Below, in pieces: positions 1 to 7,650 of a stretch of DNA of 50,105 nucleotides. The position numbers and the translations under genes were made by a program. Source of the DNA: Nocardiopsis sp. FIRDI 009 (lineage in GTDB: Bacteria; Actinomycetota; Actinomycetes; Streptosporangiales; Streptosporangiaceae); contig NZ_QPNC01000014.1 in assembly GCF_003386285.1 (NCBI RefSeq), forward strand, positions 1 to 50,105. The letters are read 5' to 3'. The notes beneath the pieces were generated by a model. That model was not told where the DNA came from. It did no database searches and saw only the letters and a list, made by a program, of their open reading frames with translations. Each line of letters opens with the position of its first letter. Position 1 is the first letter of the stretch.

Positions 1-79
1 TTGGGGAGGGGGTCGCCTGTTGTGGGTGGCCCTCTTCTTCTTTTTTGTGCGCGGGCTTGTGCGGTTGTGAAGTGTGGGT

Positions 80-108
80 GGGGTGTCCGGGTGGACACCC
101 CCTTTTTT
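80..108 (+). terminator. Intrinsic terminator with T-tract
   Basis: A perfect 9-bp stem (GGGGTGTCC, loop GGGT, GGACACCCC) is followed by C and six Ts at 103-108. This is the clearest rho-independent terminator in the window. The T-run reads on the plus strand, so it most likely ends a plus-strand gene lying left of position 1. Positions 1-144 otherwise hold no gene I can support. Confidence 0.85.
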
Positions 109-144
109 GTGCCCGGGGTCAGGTCGGTACTTGCCGACGGCGAT

Positions 145-495
145 TCACGAAGGATGTTCCAGTTCCGAGGCGGCTTGAAGGACGATGAGGTCTTCGGGAA
201 GCATGGGCTGCGCGTGACCGGGGCGGGGATCCAGCGGTTCTCTGAACAATGTGACGGGGACTGAATCCAGGCCAAGCCGAATGGCCACGGCGATCCTGTG
301 GTTGCCGTCGAGCGTTCCGAACTCCTCGTTGAATCCAAGGCGGAGCGGCGTCAGGATTCCGCGTTTTCCGATGTCAACCGTCAACGCATCCAGATGACGA
401 GGTGTGTCGGCGAGCGCGGAACCGACAGTCTCGCGATCGACCGCTCGGTATCGCGCGACGAGAGCAGTCGGCATGTGGAGTCGGGAGAACGACAT
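145..495 (-). CDS. Small ParB/Srx-like domain protein
   Basis: The 116-residue protein carries the core of the ParB N-terminal-like (sulfiredoxin/ParB nuclease superfamily) fold. The signature is GTLDGNHRIAVAIRLG at about residues 60-75, matching the G-x-x-R/H-x-x-A region that binds nucleotide in ParB-like proteins, preceded by a segment like 'DIGKRGILTPLRL'. There is no helix-turn-helix or dimer domain, so it is not a chromosome-partitioning ParB. Members of this group include orphan nuclease/CTPase-like proteins of unknown role. The start at 495 is the only good ATG and its ribosome site is weak. An 11-bp hairpin terminator separates it from ogt, so it is probably a single-gene unit. The domain call is from recognition; the function is unknown. 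Confidence 0.6.
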   Translation of the reverse strand: MSFSRLHMPTALVARYRAVDRETVGSALADTPRHLDALTVDIGKRGILTPLRLGFNEEFGTLDGNHRIAVAIRLGLDSVPVTLFREPLDPRPGHAQPMLPEDLIVLQAASELEHPS

Positions 496-512
496 ACGGG
501 CATCATCCCCTG

Positions 513-541
513 AGCCCGGGAGGAGCGCACCCTCCCGGGCT
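513..541 (-). terminator. Hairpin terminator downstream of ogt
   Basis: A perfect 11-bp stem (AGCCCGGGAGG / CCTCCCGGGCT) with a 7-nt loop lies between the ogt stop at 554 and the ATG of the ParB-like gene at 495. There is no T-tract, as is usual in high-GC actinobacteria. It probably ends the alkylation-repair operon. Confidence 0.7.
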
Positions 542-553
542 GCCCTGTCTCCG

Positions 554-1102
554 CTACGACTCCAGAGCGAGGAGGAAGCGTTTGCGTTCCAGACCGCCCG
601 CGTACCCGGTGAGGGAGCCGTCGGCCCCGATCACCCGATGGCACGGCACGATGATGCTGATCGGGTTGCGCCCGTTGGCCATCCCCACCGCACGGGAGGC
701 CGTCGGACGGCCCAGCTCCTCCGCCAACTCACCGTAGGAGGCGGTCTCCCCGTACGGGATCGTGGTCAGCGCGGCCCATACCTCCAACTGCCAGTCCGTC
801 CCGGTGGGGGACAGGGCGAGGTCGAACTCCCTCAGGTCACCCGCGAAGTAGGCGGTCAGCTGCGCGATCGCCTCCCTGAAGGCGGCCTGGTCCCTCTCCC
901 AGTCCTCCGGGACGGCCTTCGGGCGGGTCCACACCCCGCTGAGGGACTCGGAGTCGCCGAAGAGCGTCAGCTCGCCGATGGGCGAGTCCATCAGGGCGAA
1001 GCGGGTCGGTCCCTTGGCCGTCCGGAACTCCTTCCTCGGCAACCGGGACGGCTCCTCCGGGGTCGGTACTTCCACGTTCAGCGGCAACACTGGCTGATTC
1101 AT
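554..1102 (-). CDS. ogt: Methylated-DNA--[protein]-cysteine S-methyltransferase
   Basis: This suicide enzyme transfers the methyl group from O6-methylguanine in DNA to its own cysteine. The 182-residue protein has the signature IVPCHRVIG, with the acceptor cysteine at about residue 154. It also has the preceding winged-helix part (SYGELAEELGRPTASRAVG, about 122-140, with the Arg finger) and the C-terminal LTGYAGGLERKRFLL segment. The ATG at 1102 overlaps the TGA of the Ada-AlkA gene as ATGA, so the two are translationally coupled. A longer in-frame reading begins at 1270 but lies inside the upstream gene and is not needed. The length and motif are standard for Ogt/AGT. Confidence 0.93.
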   Translation of the reverse strand: MNQPVLPLNVEVPTPEEPSRLPRKEFRTAKGPTRFALMDSPIGELTLFGDSESLSGVWTRPKAVPEDWERDQAAFREAIAQLTAYFAGDLREFDLALSPTGTDWQLEVWAALTTIPYGETASYGELAEELGRPTASRAVGMANGRNPISIIVPCHRVIGADGSLTGYAGGLERKRFLLALES

Positions 1103-2514
1103 GTTGTGTCCGTTCTCGCCCACAGGAGATGTGTGGCGTAGGACCGCCACGGACTCCATTGTTCCGGTGTGGTCTGTTCGTCGCGCAGGGCCTGGCGGAC
1201 CCCGAGGTCCCCGTCGAGGAAGACGTCCGGATCGCCCAGGCCGCGCATGCGGATGTAGCTCGCGGTCCACGGGCCGATGCCGCGGAGCGCCAGCAGGTCC
1301 TTCTCCGTCCGCTCCCGGTCACAACCGGGTCCGAGGTCGACGTCGCCGCTGGCGATCGCCGCGCAGAGCCCCACCAGGGCCCGCCCCCGCGACACGGGTA
1401 TGGACAGGTCGCTCGGGTCCACGGCCGCCAACACCGCCGGGGCCGGGAAGAGGTGCGTCAGTCCGCCCCCCACATCCTCCAGACCCTCGGGCAGCGGCGC
1501 GCCGAACCGTTCGACCAGCCGTCCGGCCAGCGTCCGGGCGGCCTGGACGGACACCTGCTGGCCCAGCACCGCACGGACGGCCAGTTCGGCCGGATCCACG
1601 TGGCCGGGGGAGCGGATCCCGGGATGAGCGGCCACGGTGGAACCCAGGAGCGGGTCGTCCCGCAGGGCCTCGAAGACCGCGCGAGGGTCGGCGTCCAGGT
1701 CCAGCAGCAACCGGCACCGGTGGACGGCGCTCATCAGGTCGCTCGGCTCGGCCAGCCGGAGCCGACACACGACGTGCCCCCGTCCCGGGGACAGTTCGAC
1801 GATGCCGGGGCCGCGGGGGAGGGACAGGGTACGGCGGTACACACCGTCCCGGAACTCCTCCACACCCGGCACCGCGCGGCCGCCCAGGAAACGCAGCATC
1901 CGGTCGAGGTCGATCGGTTCCCGGTAGGGCAGCCGGAGCGTGAGCGTCCCCTCCGGCGCCGGACCGCCCGCGCGCATCTCGCTCGGGGTCCGGTCGAAGA
2001 CCGCGCGCATGGTCTCGTTGAACTGCCGGACGCTGGAGAAGCCCGACGCGAAGGCCACGTCCGCCAGCGGCATGTCGGTGGTCTCCACGAGGACGCGGGC
2101 GGTCTGCGCGCGCTCGGTTCTGGCCAAGGCCAGGGCGCCCGCCCCCAGTTCCGCGGTCAGCAGCCGGTTGAGCTGGCGTTCGCTGTAGCCGACCGCCGCC
2201 GCCAGGGCGCCGACTCCGCCCCGGTCCACCGCGCCGTCCTGGATGAGCCGCATCGCACGCCCCACGACGTCGGCCCGCAGGTTCCACTCGGGGGAACCGG
2301 GGGTCCGGTCGGGGCGGCAGCGCTTGCAGGCCCGGAAGCCGGACTCCTGGGCCGCGGCGGCCGTCGGGAAGAAACGTGTGTTCTCCCGTTTCGGGGTCAC
2401 CGCCGGGCAGCTGGGGCGGCAGTAGATACCGGTCGTGCGCACCGCCGTGTAGAACACCCCGTCGAAGCGGGCGTCGCGGCTGCGCACGGCGCGGTAGCGC
2501 TGGTCGTCGTCCAT
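1099..2514 (-). CDS. alkA: Ada-type metal-binding/AraC regulator fused to AlkA DNA-3-methyladenine glycosylase
   Basis: This 471-residue fusion couples sensing and base excision of alkylated DNA. Residues 1-75 are the Ada zinc domain with cysteines 32, 36, 63 and 66 (YCRPSCPA ... CKRC); Cys32 corresponds to the methyl-phosphotriester acceptor of E. coli Ada. Residues about 85-180 are an AraC-type helix-turn-helix. About 190-285 is the AlkA N-terminal domain. The rest is an HhH-GPD glycosylase with LRGIGPWTA and the catalytic Asp at about 436 (LDGDLGVRQ). The Ada methyltransferase domain is absent but encoded by the overlapping ogt. The GGAGG only one base upstream of the ATG is unusually close, so the exact start is slightly uncertain. 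The gene lies 51 bp downstream of the gene at 2566-2847, on the same strand. Confidence 0.93.
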   Translation of the reverse strand: MDDDQRYRAVRSRDARFDGVFYTAVRTTGIYCRPSCPAVTPKRENTRFFPTAAAAQESGFRACKRCRPDRTPGSPEWNLRADVVGRAMRLIQDGAVDRGGVGALAAAVGYSERQLNRLLTAELGAGALALARTERAQTARVLVETTDMPLADVAFASGFSSVRQFNETMRAVFDRTPSEMRAGGPAPEGTLTLRLPYREPIDLDRMLRFLGGRAVPGVEEFRDGVYRRTLSLPRGPGIVELSPGRGHVVCRLRLAEPSDLMSAVHRCRLLLDLDADPRAVFEALRDDPLLGSTVAAHPGIRSPGHVDPAELAVRAVLGQQVSVQAARTLAGRLVERFGAPLPEGLEDVGGGLTHLFPAPAVLAAVDPSDLSIPVSRGRALVGLCAAIASGDVDLGPGCDRERTEKDLLALRGIGPWTASYIRMRGLGDPDVFLDGDLGVRQALRDEQTTPEQWSPWRSYATHLLWARTDTT

Positions 2515-2565
2515 GCCTCCATGTTCACCGACGTGCCGGACCCCCGGCTGGCGGTTTTCGGACGT

Positions 2566-2847
2566 TCAGCTCTCCCGCTCCCCGTGCTCACGGAGGTACT
2601 CGATGTAGACGGGGCGCAGCGCCTCCTGGACCTTCGGGTCCGTCTCCACGGACAGAGCCTCGTACAGGAACCCGGACGCCTGCGCGACGCTGGCCTCACT
2701 GGCCTCTCTGTTGCCCGCGACCGCCTCGGCCGCCGGAATGAGGCCGAGCAGACGCCAGAAGAAGCGCACGTCCCACCGCTTGCGTGCGAGTTCCACGGCC
2801 CGGTCCCGCAGGTCGTCGGTGCTGAGCTGCTCGAAGTTCTCCCCCAT
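2566..2847 (-). CDS. Conserved hypothetical protein (93 aa)
   Basis: I do not recognise this family. The protein is 93 residues, mostly helical and charged, with no signal peptide or membrane segment. It starts MGENFEQLSTDDLRDRAVE and ends YIEYLREHGERES. It reads into ada-alkA after a 51-bp gap on the same strand, so it may belong to the alkylation-repair transcript. No Shine-Dalgarno sequence precedes the ATG. Instead TATCTT, a possible -10, ends six bases before it, which would fit a leaderless mRNA. An inverted repeat GAGGAA-N7-TTCCTC (2850-2868) covers the same stretch. Codon use matches its neighbours, so I believe it is a real gene. Confidence 0.65.
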   Translation of the reverse strand: MGENFEQLSTDDLRDRAVELARKRWDVRFFWRLLGLIPAAEAVAGNREASEASVAQASGFLYEALSVETDPKVQEALRPVYIEYLREHGERES

Positions 2848-2849
2848 GC

Positions 2850-2868
2850 GAGGAAGATACCGTTCCTC
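2850..2868. promoter_or_regulatory. Inverted repeat and possible leaderless promoter of the repair operon
   Basis: GAGGAA-GATACCG-TTCCTC sits directly upstream of the ATG at 2847. On the minus strand TATCTT (a -10-like hexamer) overlaps it and ends 6 nt before the start codon. The repeat could be an operator, for instance for the Ada-like regulator two genes downstream. That is inference; no matching -35 is evident. Confidence 0.3.
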
Positions 2869-3042
2869 AAGACTGAGTGGAAGTGAGTCCTGGACTCACA
2901 CCTGATCAGCCGAACATCCCGAACGGTCCTGGATGTCCTGGTCCCCCGCGTGCGCTCCCGCAGTCGGCGGCGCGCATCGTGTGCGCGGTCCGGGCCGGGC
3001 AGGGCGGGTTCCCTCACGTCTACGGCCTCCGGGTCGGGCCCG

Positions 3043-3640
3043 GGCGGGCAGCTTGATGCTCGCCCCGCCGTCGGGGGTGACGCGGATGGTCTCGTTGCCG
3101 AACTTCTTGCCGGACTCGCCATCGGCCTGGAGGAACCGGCGCGAGGCCTCCCATTCGGCCCGCCAATGTTCGGGGGGTCTTGCCTGCGGCGGCCAGATGC
3201 GGGTGTGGAGCAGCCGGTTGCCGCCGCGCACCACTCGCACCCGGCCCGTCTCCCAGTCAGCCCGCTCGGCGGCGAGCCGGTCTCGCAGTAGGCGCAGCCG
3301 CCGGGTCTTGGCGAACCATTCCTGCCGGGTGCGGTATCCGCCCGGGGAACGCTGGCAGCCCTTCGCTCCGGCCTGGAGGGACAGACGGTGACGGATCGTC
3401 CTGCCCCCCGGTCTCCAGGTTCTGGATGTGGGCGAGTTGGGCACGGCGGACCAGTCCCCACTGGTCGTGGGGGCCTTCGTGATCGCCCCGGCCCACCGGG
3501 AGGAGGACTCCTCGGTCAGGACCCGCTTACGGGCCGACCAGCCGTCCCGGTCATGGTCCAGGCCAGCGGAGCACCGGACTTTGAGATCCTTCCCGGCCAG
3601 CGAGCCCAGGTGGTCACCGACCAGCACGAGGACCTTTGAG
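3043..3640 (-). pseudogene. Remnant of IS200/IS605-type TnpB-related transposase
   Basis: The minus strand reads in two frames a sequence I recognise from actinobacterial TnpB-related (IS200/IS605 OrfB-like) proteins: VGDHLGSLAGKDLKVRC, then SSRWAGAIT, then (shifted frame) HDQWGLVRRAQLAHIQNLE, then (first frame again) RTIRHRLSL, PGGYRTRQEWFAKTRRL, WRAEWEASRRFLQADGESG and GNETIRVTPDG. The frame leaves near 3470 and returns near 3405, next to a G5 run (3469-3473) and a C6 run (3404-3409). The N-terminus and the C-terminal half, which should hold the RuvC catalytic residues, are missing, so this is a truncated relic. No terminal repeats are evident. The region 3641-3962 to its right holds no gene I can support, only part of the icmB upstream region. 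Confidence 0.75.
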
Positions 3641-3935
3641 GCGGCTGCGGATCGCCACGCCCGACGGTCCGGGGGCGACGAACGGCGCCGCGACCGGCCG
3701 CAGAGGCGTCTGCGTGCGCGGTTTCGGTAGGGGCCCACCCCTCGACACGAAAATCGATCACACGTTCGACACATGCCGACATTACTGGGAGTGCGCGGAT
3801 GGGTGCAACCATCTGGGCTGGGGCCTCACAGTTACCAGAACAGCCTGGTCTCCTCACGTGATCGTTGCTCGTACGCGCTTGTGCGTTACGAGCCACCAAC
3901 AGTTGAAACCCTGAGCACGGTGGCCACCCCTGGGT

Positions 3936-3941
3936 TACCCT
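3936..3941 (+). promoter_or_regulatory. Possible -10 (TACCCT) for the mutase small-subunit gene
   Basis: TACCCT fits the TAnnnT pattern of actinobacterial -10 elements and lies 21 bases before the ATG at 3963. No convincing -35 is visible at 16-19 bp. The same hexamer stands upstream of eno and of the acyltransferase gene. Confidence 0.3.
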
Positions 3942-3962
3942 TCAGACGGAGAGGGGTGTGCC

Positions 3963-4364
3963 ATGACAAGGGTCGTCGTCGCCAAGCCCGGTCTGGACGG
4001 GCACGATCGCGGGGTCAAGATCGTCGCCCGGGTACTGCGCGACGCCGGGGTCGAGGTGATCTACACCGGGCTGCGGCAGACCCCCGAGATGATCGTGGCC
4101 GCCGCGCTCCAGGAGGACGCCGACGCGATCGGCCTGTCCGTGCTCTCCGGCGCCCACATGACCATCTTCGCCCGTGTCATGGAGCTGCTCCGCGAGAACG
4201 ACGCGACCGACATCCGGGTCTTCGGCGGAGGCATCATCCCCGACGCCGACATCGAGGAACTGGAGCGGATGGGCGTCGCCAAGATCTTCACCCCCGGCGC
4301 GCCGACCGCCGAGATCGCCGACTGGGTGCGGGAGAACGTGCGTCCGGCGACCGCCCACGGGTGA
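3963..4364 (+). CDS. Cobalamin (B12)-binding mutase small subunit, IcmB-like
   Basis: The 133-residue protein is a free-standing B12-binding domain, as found in the C-terminal part of methylmalonyl-CoA mutase and in the small subunit of isobutyryl-CoA mutase (IcmB). It has the full base-off signature: LDGHDRG with His14 as lower cobalt ligand, LSVLSGAH (about 58-65) and VFGGGIIP (about 87-94). It should pair with a large catalytic subunit to interconvert acyl-CoA isomers, feeding methylmalonyl- or butyryl-type units; no such subunit lies in the window. A GGAGAGGGG ribosome site precedes the ATG. It closely resembles Streptomyces IcmB as I remember it, but could equally serve another acyl-CoA mutase, so I give no symbol. 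Confidence 0.88.
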   Translation: MTRVVVAKPGLDGHDRGVKIVARVLRDAGVEVIYTGLRQTPEMIVAAALQEDADAIGLSVLSGAHMTIFARVMELLRENDATDIRVFGGGIIPDADIEELERMGVAKIFTPGAPTAEIADWVRENVRPATAHG

Positions 4365-4708
4365 GCTTCGTCGCATCACACAACGGGTGAAACCATCCCG
4401 TCTGGTGTGATTGGAGGTGTCTCTGGTCACACGAATTCCCATTGAGGGCGGTGCGCAGCGCCGTATGCGCGGTGATCGAGCCGGAACGGCCCTGGACAAC
4501 ACGCCCCCGGTGTCCGTCGGCCGGATGTCGGGCGACTAAGCTTTGCCCATGTCGCGGGTGGCAACTCCGCGGCGTTCTCGATCTTCTGCAGCGGCTCAGC
4601 CCACGAGGCTGCGCGTCGTGTGACACATGATCAGTGGGTCACAGCCGATCCGGACGAGGCCACCCCGGCAGACACTCTTGAGCCAGCGAGTTACAAGGAC
4701 GGACCCTC
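4365..4708. other. Non-coding gap between the mutase subunit and sucC
   Basis: This 344-bp gap has no credible ORF. A near-palindrome at 4375-4411 (ATCACACaACGGG ... CCCGTctgGTGTGAT) can form a hairpin and probably ends the upstream gene. The right part should hold the sucC promoter: TAAGCT near 4535 is a weak -10 candidate with no obvious -35. Confidence 0.5.
4375..4411 (+). terminator. Hairpin after the mutase small-subunit gene
   Basis: ATCACAC-a-ACGGG pairs with CCCGT-ctg-GTGTGAT across a 9-nt loop, starting 11 bp after the stop codon. It is a likely terminator, though the conserved outer arms could also bind a regulator. Confidence 0.5.
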
Positions 4709-5890
4709 GTGGACCTGTTCGAATACCAGGCGAAGCAACTCTTCGCAGAGTACGGGGTTCCCGTGCCCCAGGGGAAGGTGGCGAGCACGGCCGCTGAGGC
4801 ACGTGCCATCGCTGAGGAGTTCGCCGCCGCCGGTAAGCCGCGCGTCGTCGTCAAGGCGCAGGTCAAGACCGGTGGCCGCGGCAAGGCTGGCGGTGTGAAG
4901 GTCGCCGAGGGCCCCGAGGACGCCCAGGCCAAGGCCGAGCAGATCCTCGGAATGGACATCAAGGGCCACACGGTCCACCGCGTCCTGGTCGAGGAAGCCT
5001 CCGACATCGCGGAGGAGTACTACTTCTCCTTCCTGCTGGACCGCGCGAACCGCACCTTCCTGTCGATCTGCTCCGCCGAGGGGGGCGTGGAGATCGAGGA
5101 GGTCGCGGTCTCCAACCCCGACGCGGTCGCCAAGATCGCCGTCGACCCGCTGACCGGTGCTCCCGCCGACGTCGCGGCGGAGATCGTCAAGGCGGGCAAG
5201 CTCCCGCAGGCCGCCGCCGAGGGCGCCGCCGAGGTCATCACCAAGCTGTGGGACGCCTTCGTCGGCAAGGACGCGACCCTCGTCGAGGTCAACCCCCTCA
5301 TCCTCACCAAGGACGGCCGGGTCGTCGCCCTCGACGGCAAGGTGACCCTGGACGAGAACGCCGAGTTCCGTCAGGACCTGGAGAGCCTCACCTTCCCGGA
5401 GGAGGGTGACCCGCTCGAGGTCGCCGCCAAGGAGAAGGGCCTCAACTACGTCAAGCTCGACGGCGAGGTCGGCATCATCGGCAACGGCGCGGGCCTGGTC
5501 ATGTCCACCCTGGACGTGGTCGCCTACGCCGGCGAGGCGCACGGCAACGTCAAGCCCGCCAACTTCCTCGACATCGGCGGCGGGGCGTCCGCCGAGGTCA
5601 TGGCCAACGGTCTGGAGATCATCCTCGGCGACCCCGCGGTCAAGAGCGTGTTCGTCAACGTCTTCGGCGGCATCACCGCCTGCGACGCCGTCGCCAACGG
5701 CATCGTCCAGGCCCTGGAGATGCTGGAGGGCCGCGGCGAGGACGTCTCCAAGCCGCTCGTCGTCCGCCTGGACGGCAACAACGCCGAGCTGGGCCGCGAC
5801 ATCCTCACCAAGCGCGCCCACCCGGCCGTGCGACAGGTCGACACGATGGACGGCGCCGCCGCTCAGGCCGCCGAGCTCGCGGCGAAGTAG
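4709..5890 (+). CDS. sucC: Succinyl-CoA ligase [ADP-forming] subunit beta
   Basis: Together with SucD it makes succinate plus ATP from succinyl-CoA in the TCA cycle. The 393-residue length is close to the E. coli protein. It begins [16 protein letters not shown] and has the ATP-grasp nucleotide-binding part ([19 protein letters not shown], about 47-65). The metal/ATP segment [12 protein letters not shown] lies near 190. The C-terminal flavodoxin-like CoA-ligase domain includes [12 protein letters not shown] and [13 protein letters not shown]. The GTG at 4709 is chosen because it gives the family N-terminus and follows an AAGGACGGA ribosome site. sucD follows after 13 bp. Confidence 0.97.
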   Translation: MDLFEYQAKQLFAEYGVPVPQGKVASTAAEARAIAEEFAAAGKPRVVVKAQVKTGGRGKAGGVKVAEGPEDAQAKAEQILGMDIKGHTVHRVLVEEASDIAEEYYFSFLLDRANRTFLSICSAEGGVEIEEVAVSNPDAVAKIAVDPLTGAPADVAAEIVKAGKLPQAAAEGAAEVITKLWDAFVGKDATLVEVNPLILTKDGRVVALDGKVTLDENAEFRQDLESLTFPEEGDPLEVAAKEKGLNYVKLDGEVGIIGNGAGLVMSTLDVVAYAGEAHGNVKPANFLDIGGGASAEVMANGLEIILGDPAVKSVFVNVFGGITACDAVANGIVQALEMLEGRGEDVSKPLVVRLDGNNAELGRDILTKRAHPAVRQVDTMDGAAAQAAELAAK

Positions 5891-5903
5891 GGGAACGGAC
5901 ACC

Positions 5904-6782
5904 ATGGCTATCTTCCTGAACAAGGACAGCAAGGTGCTGGTCCAGGGCATGACCGGCTCTGAGGGCACCAAGCACACCCGCCGCATGCTCGCGTCGGGTA
6001 CCAACATCGTCGGTGGCGTGAACCCGCGCAAGGCCGGGCAGAGCGTCGACTTCGACGGCACCCAGGTCCCCGTCTTCGGTTCCGTCGCCGAGGGCATGGC
6101 GGCCACCGGCGCCGACGTCACCGTCATCTTCGTCCCGCCGAAGTTCTGCAAGGACGCGGTCATCGAGGCGATCGACGCCGAGATCGGTCTCGCGGTCGTC
6201 ATCACCGAGGGCATCCCGGTCCACGACACCGCCGTGTTCTGGGCGCACGCGGGCGCCAAGGGCAACAAGACGCGGATCATCGGCCCCAACTGCCCGGGTC
6301 TGATCACGCCGGGGCAGTCCAACGCGGGCATCATCCCGGCCGACATCACCAAGCCGGGCCGCATCGGGCTGGTGTCCAAGTCCGGGACGCTGACCTACCA
6401 GATGATGTACGAGCTGCGTGACATCGGCTTCTCCTCGGCCGTGGGCATCGGTGGCGACCCGATCATCGGGACCACGCACATCGACGCGCTCGCCGCCTTC
6501 GAGGCCGACCCCGACACCGACGCGATCGTCATGATCGGTGAGATCGGTGGTGACGCCGAGGAGCGCGCCGCCGAGTTCATCAAGGACAACGTGTCCAAGC
6601 CGGTCGTCGGCTACGTGGCCGGGTTCACCGCCCCCGAGGGCAAGACCATGGGTCACGCGGGCGCGATCGTGTCGGGCTCCTCCGGCACCGCCGCCGCCAA
6701 GAAGGAGGCCCTGGAGGCCGTCGGCGTCAAGGTCGGCAAGACCCCCAGTGAGACCGCCAAGCTGGTGCGCGAGCTGTTCTAG
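5904..6782 (+). CDS. sucD: Succinyl-CoA ligase subunit alpha
   Basis: This alpha subunit binds CoA and carries the phosphohistidine intermediate. The 292-residue protein has the N-terminal CoA-binding Rossmann domain ([16 protein letters not shown], about 10-25) and the conserved [11 protein letters not shown] (about 127-137). It also has the active-site motif [11 protein letters not shown], with His at about residue 251. The ATG at 5904 is preceded by GGGGAACGG and lies 13 bp after the sucC stop, so the two are cotranscribed. A strong hairpin follows at 6796-6828. A longer in-frame reading starts inside sucC and is a frame shadow. Confidence 0.97.
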   Translation: MAIFLNKDSKVLVQGMTGSEGTKHTRRMLASGTNIVGGVNPRKAGQSVDFDGTQVPVFGSVAEGMAATGADVTVIFVPPKFCKDAVIEAIDAEIGLAVVITEGIPVHDTAVFWAHAGAKGNKTRIIGPNCPGLITPGQSNAGIIPADITKPGRIGLVSKSGTLTYQMMYELRDIGFSSAVGIGGDPIIGTTHIDALAAFEADPDTDAIVMIGEIGGDAEERAAEFIKDNVSKPVVGYVAGFTAPEGKTMGHAGAIVSGSSGTAAAKKEALEAVGVKVGKTPSETAKLVRELF

Positions 6783-6795
6783 GACACCGCGCCGT

Positions 6796-6828
6796 GACGG
6801 CCCCGTCCCCCGTGTGGGCGGGGCCGTC
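6796..6828 (+). terminator. Terminator of sucCD
   Basis: GACGGCCCCGTCC pairs with GGGCGGGGCCGTC (13 bp with one G-T wobble) across a short loop, 13 bp after the sucD stop. It may act in both directions, because the gene at 6995-7513 reads toward it on the minus strand. Confidence 0.75.
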
Positions 6829-6994
6829 CGCCTATCCGCCCTCGACCTCGCCGCGGCGCCGGTGCGACGGGCGCCGGACCGGTCGACGGGCGCCTGGTCC
6901 GTGAGCGTCGCGGGGCGCAGACGCGGTGGGAGGTCGTTCGGCGGTCTCGGGTTCCGGTGCGTCCCGGGACGTTCCGGCGGGGGCGCGCCGCGGG

Positions 6995-7513
<519 letters not shown>

Positions 7514-7650
7514 GGGGGTGCGCCTCCGGGGGGCGGGGGTGTCTCGTCTCCTGTGGTGGGACGGCGCTCCGGGGCGCGGGGTTCGGCTCGCCCACGACAC
7601 GCGACGCCGGGATACCGCGGAGCATTCCGGTGCCTGGCAGCATAAGTCGG

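Noticed and set aside
1..264. An 87-codon plus-strand open frame at the left edge
   Set aside because: It runs through the strong terminator at 80-108 and has no recognisable sequence or codon bias.
2896..3774. An intact 292-aa minus-strand gene
   Set aside because: Homology to TnpB-related proteins switches frame within it and both ends are non-homologous, so it is called a pseudogene.
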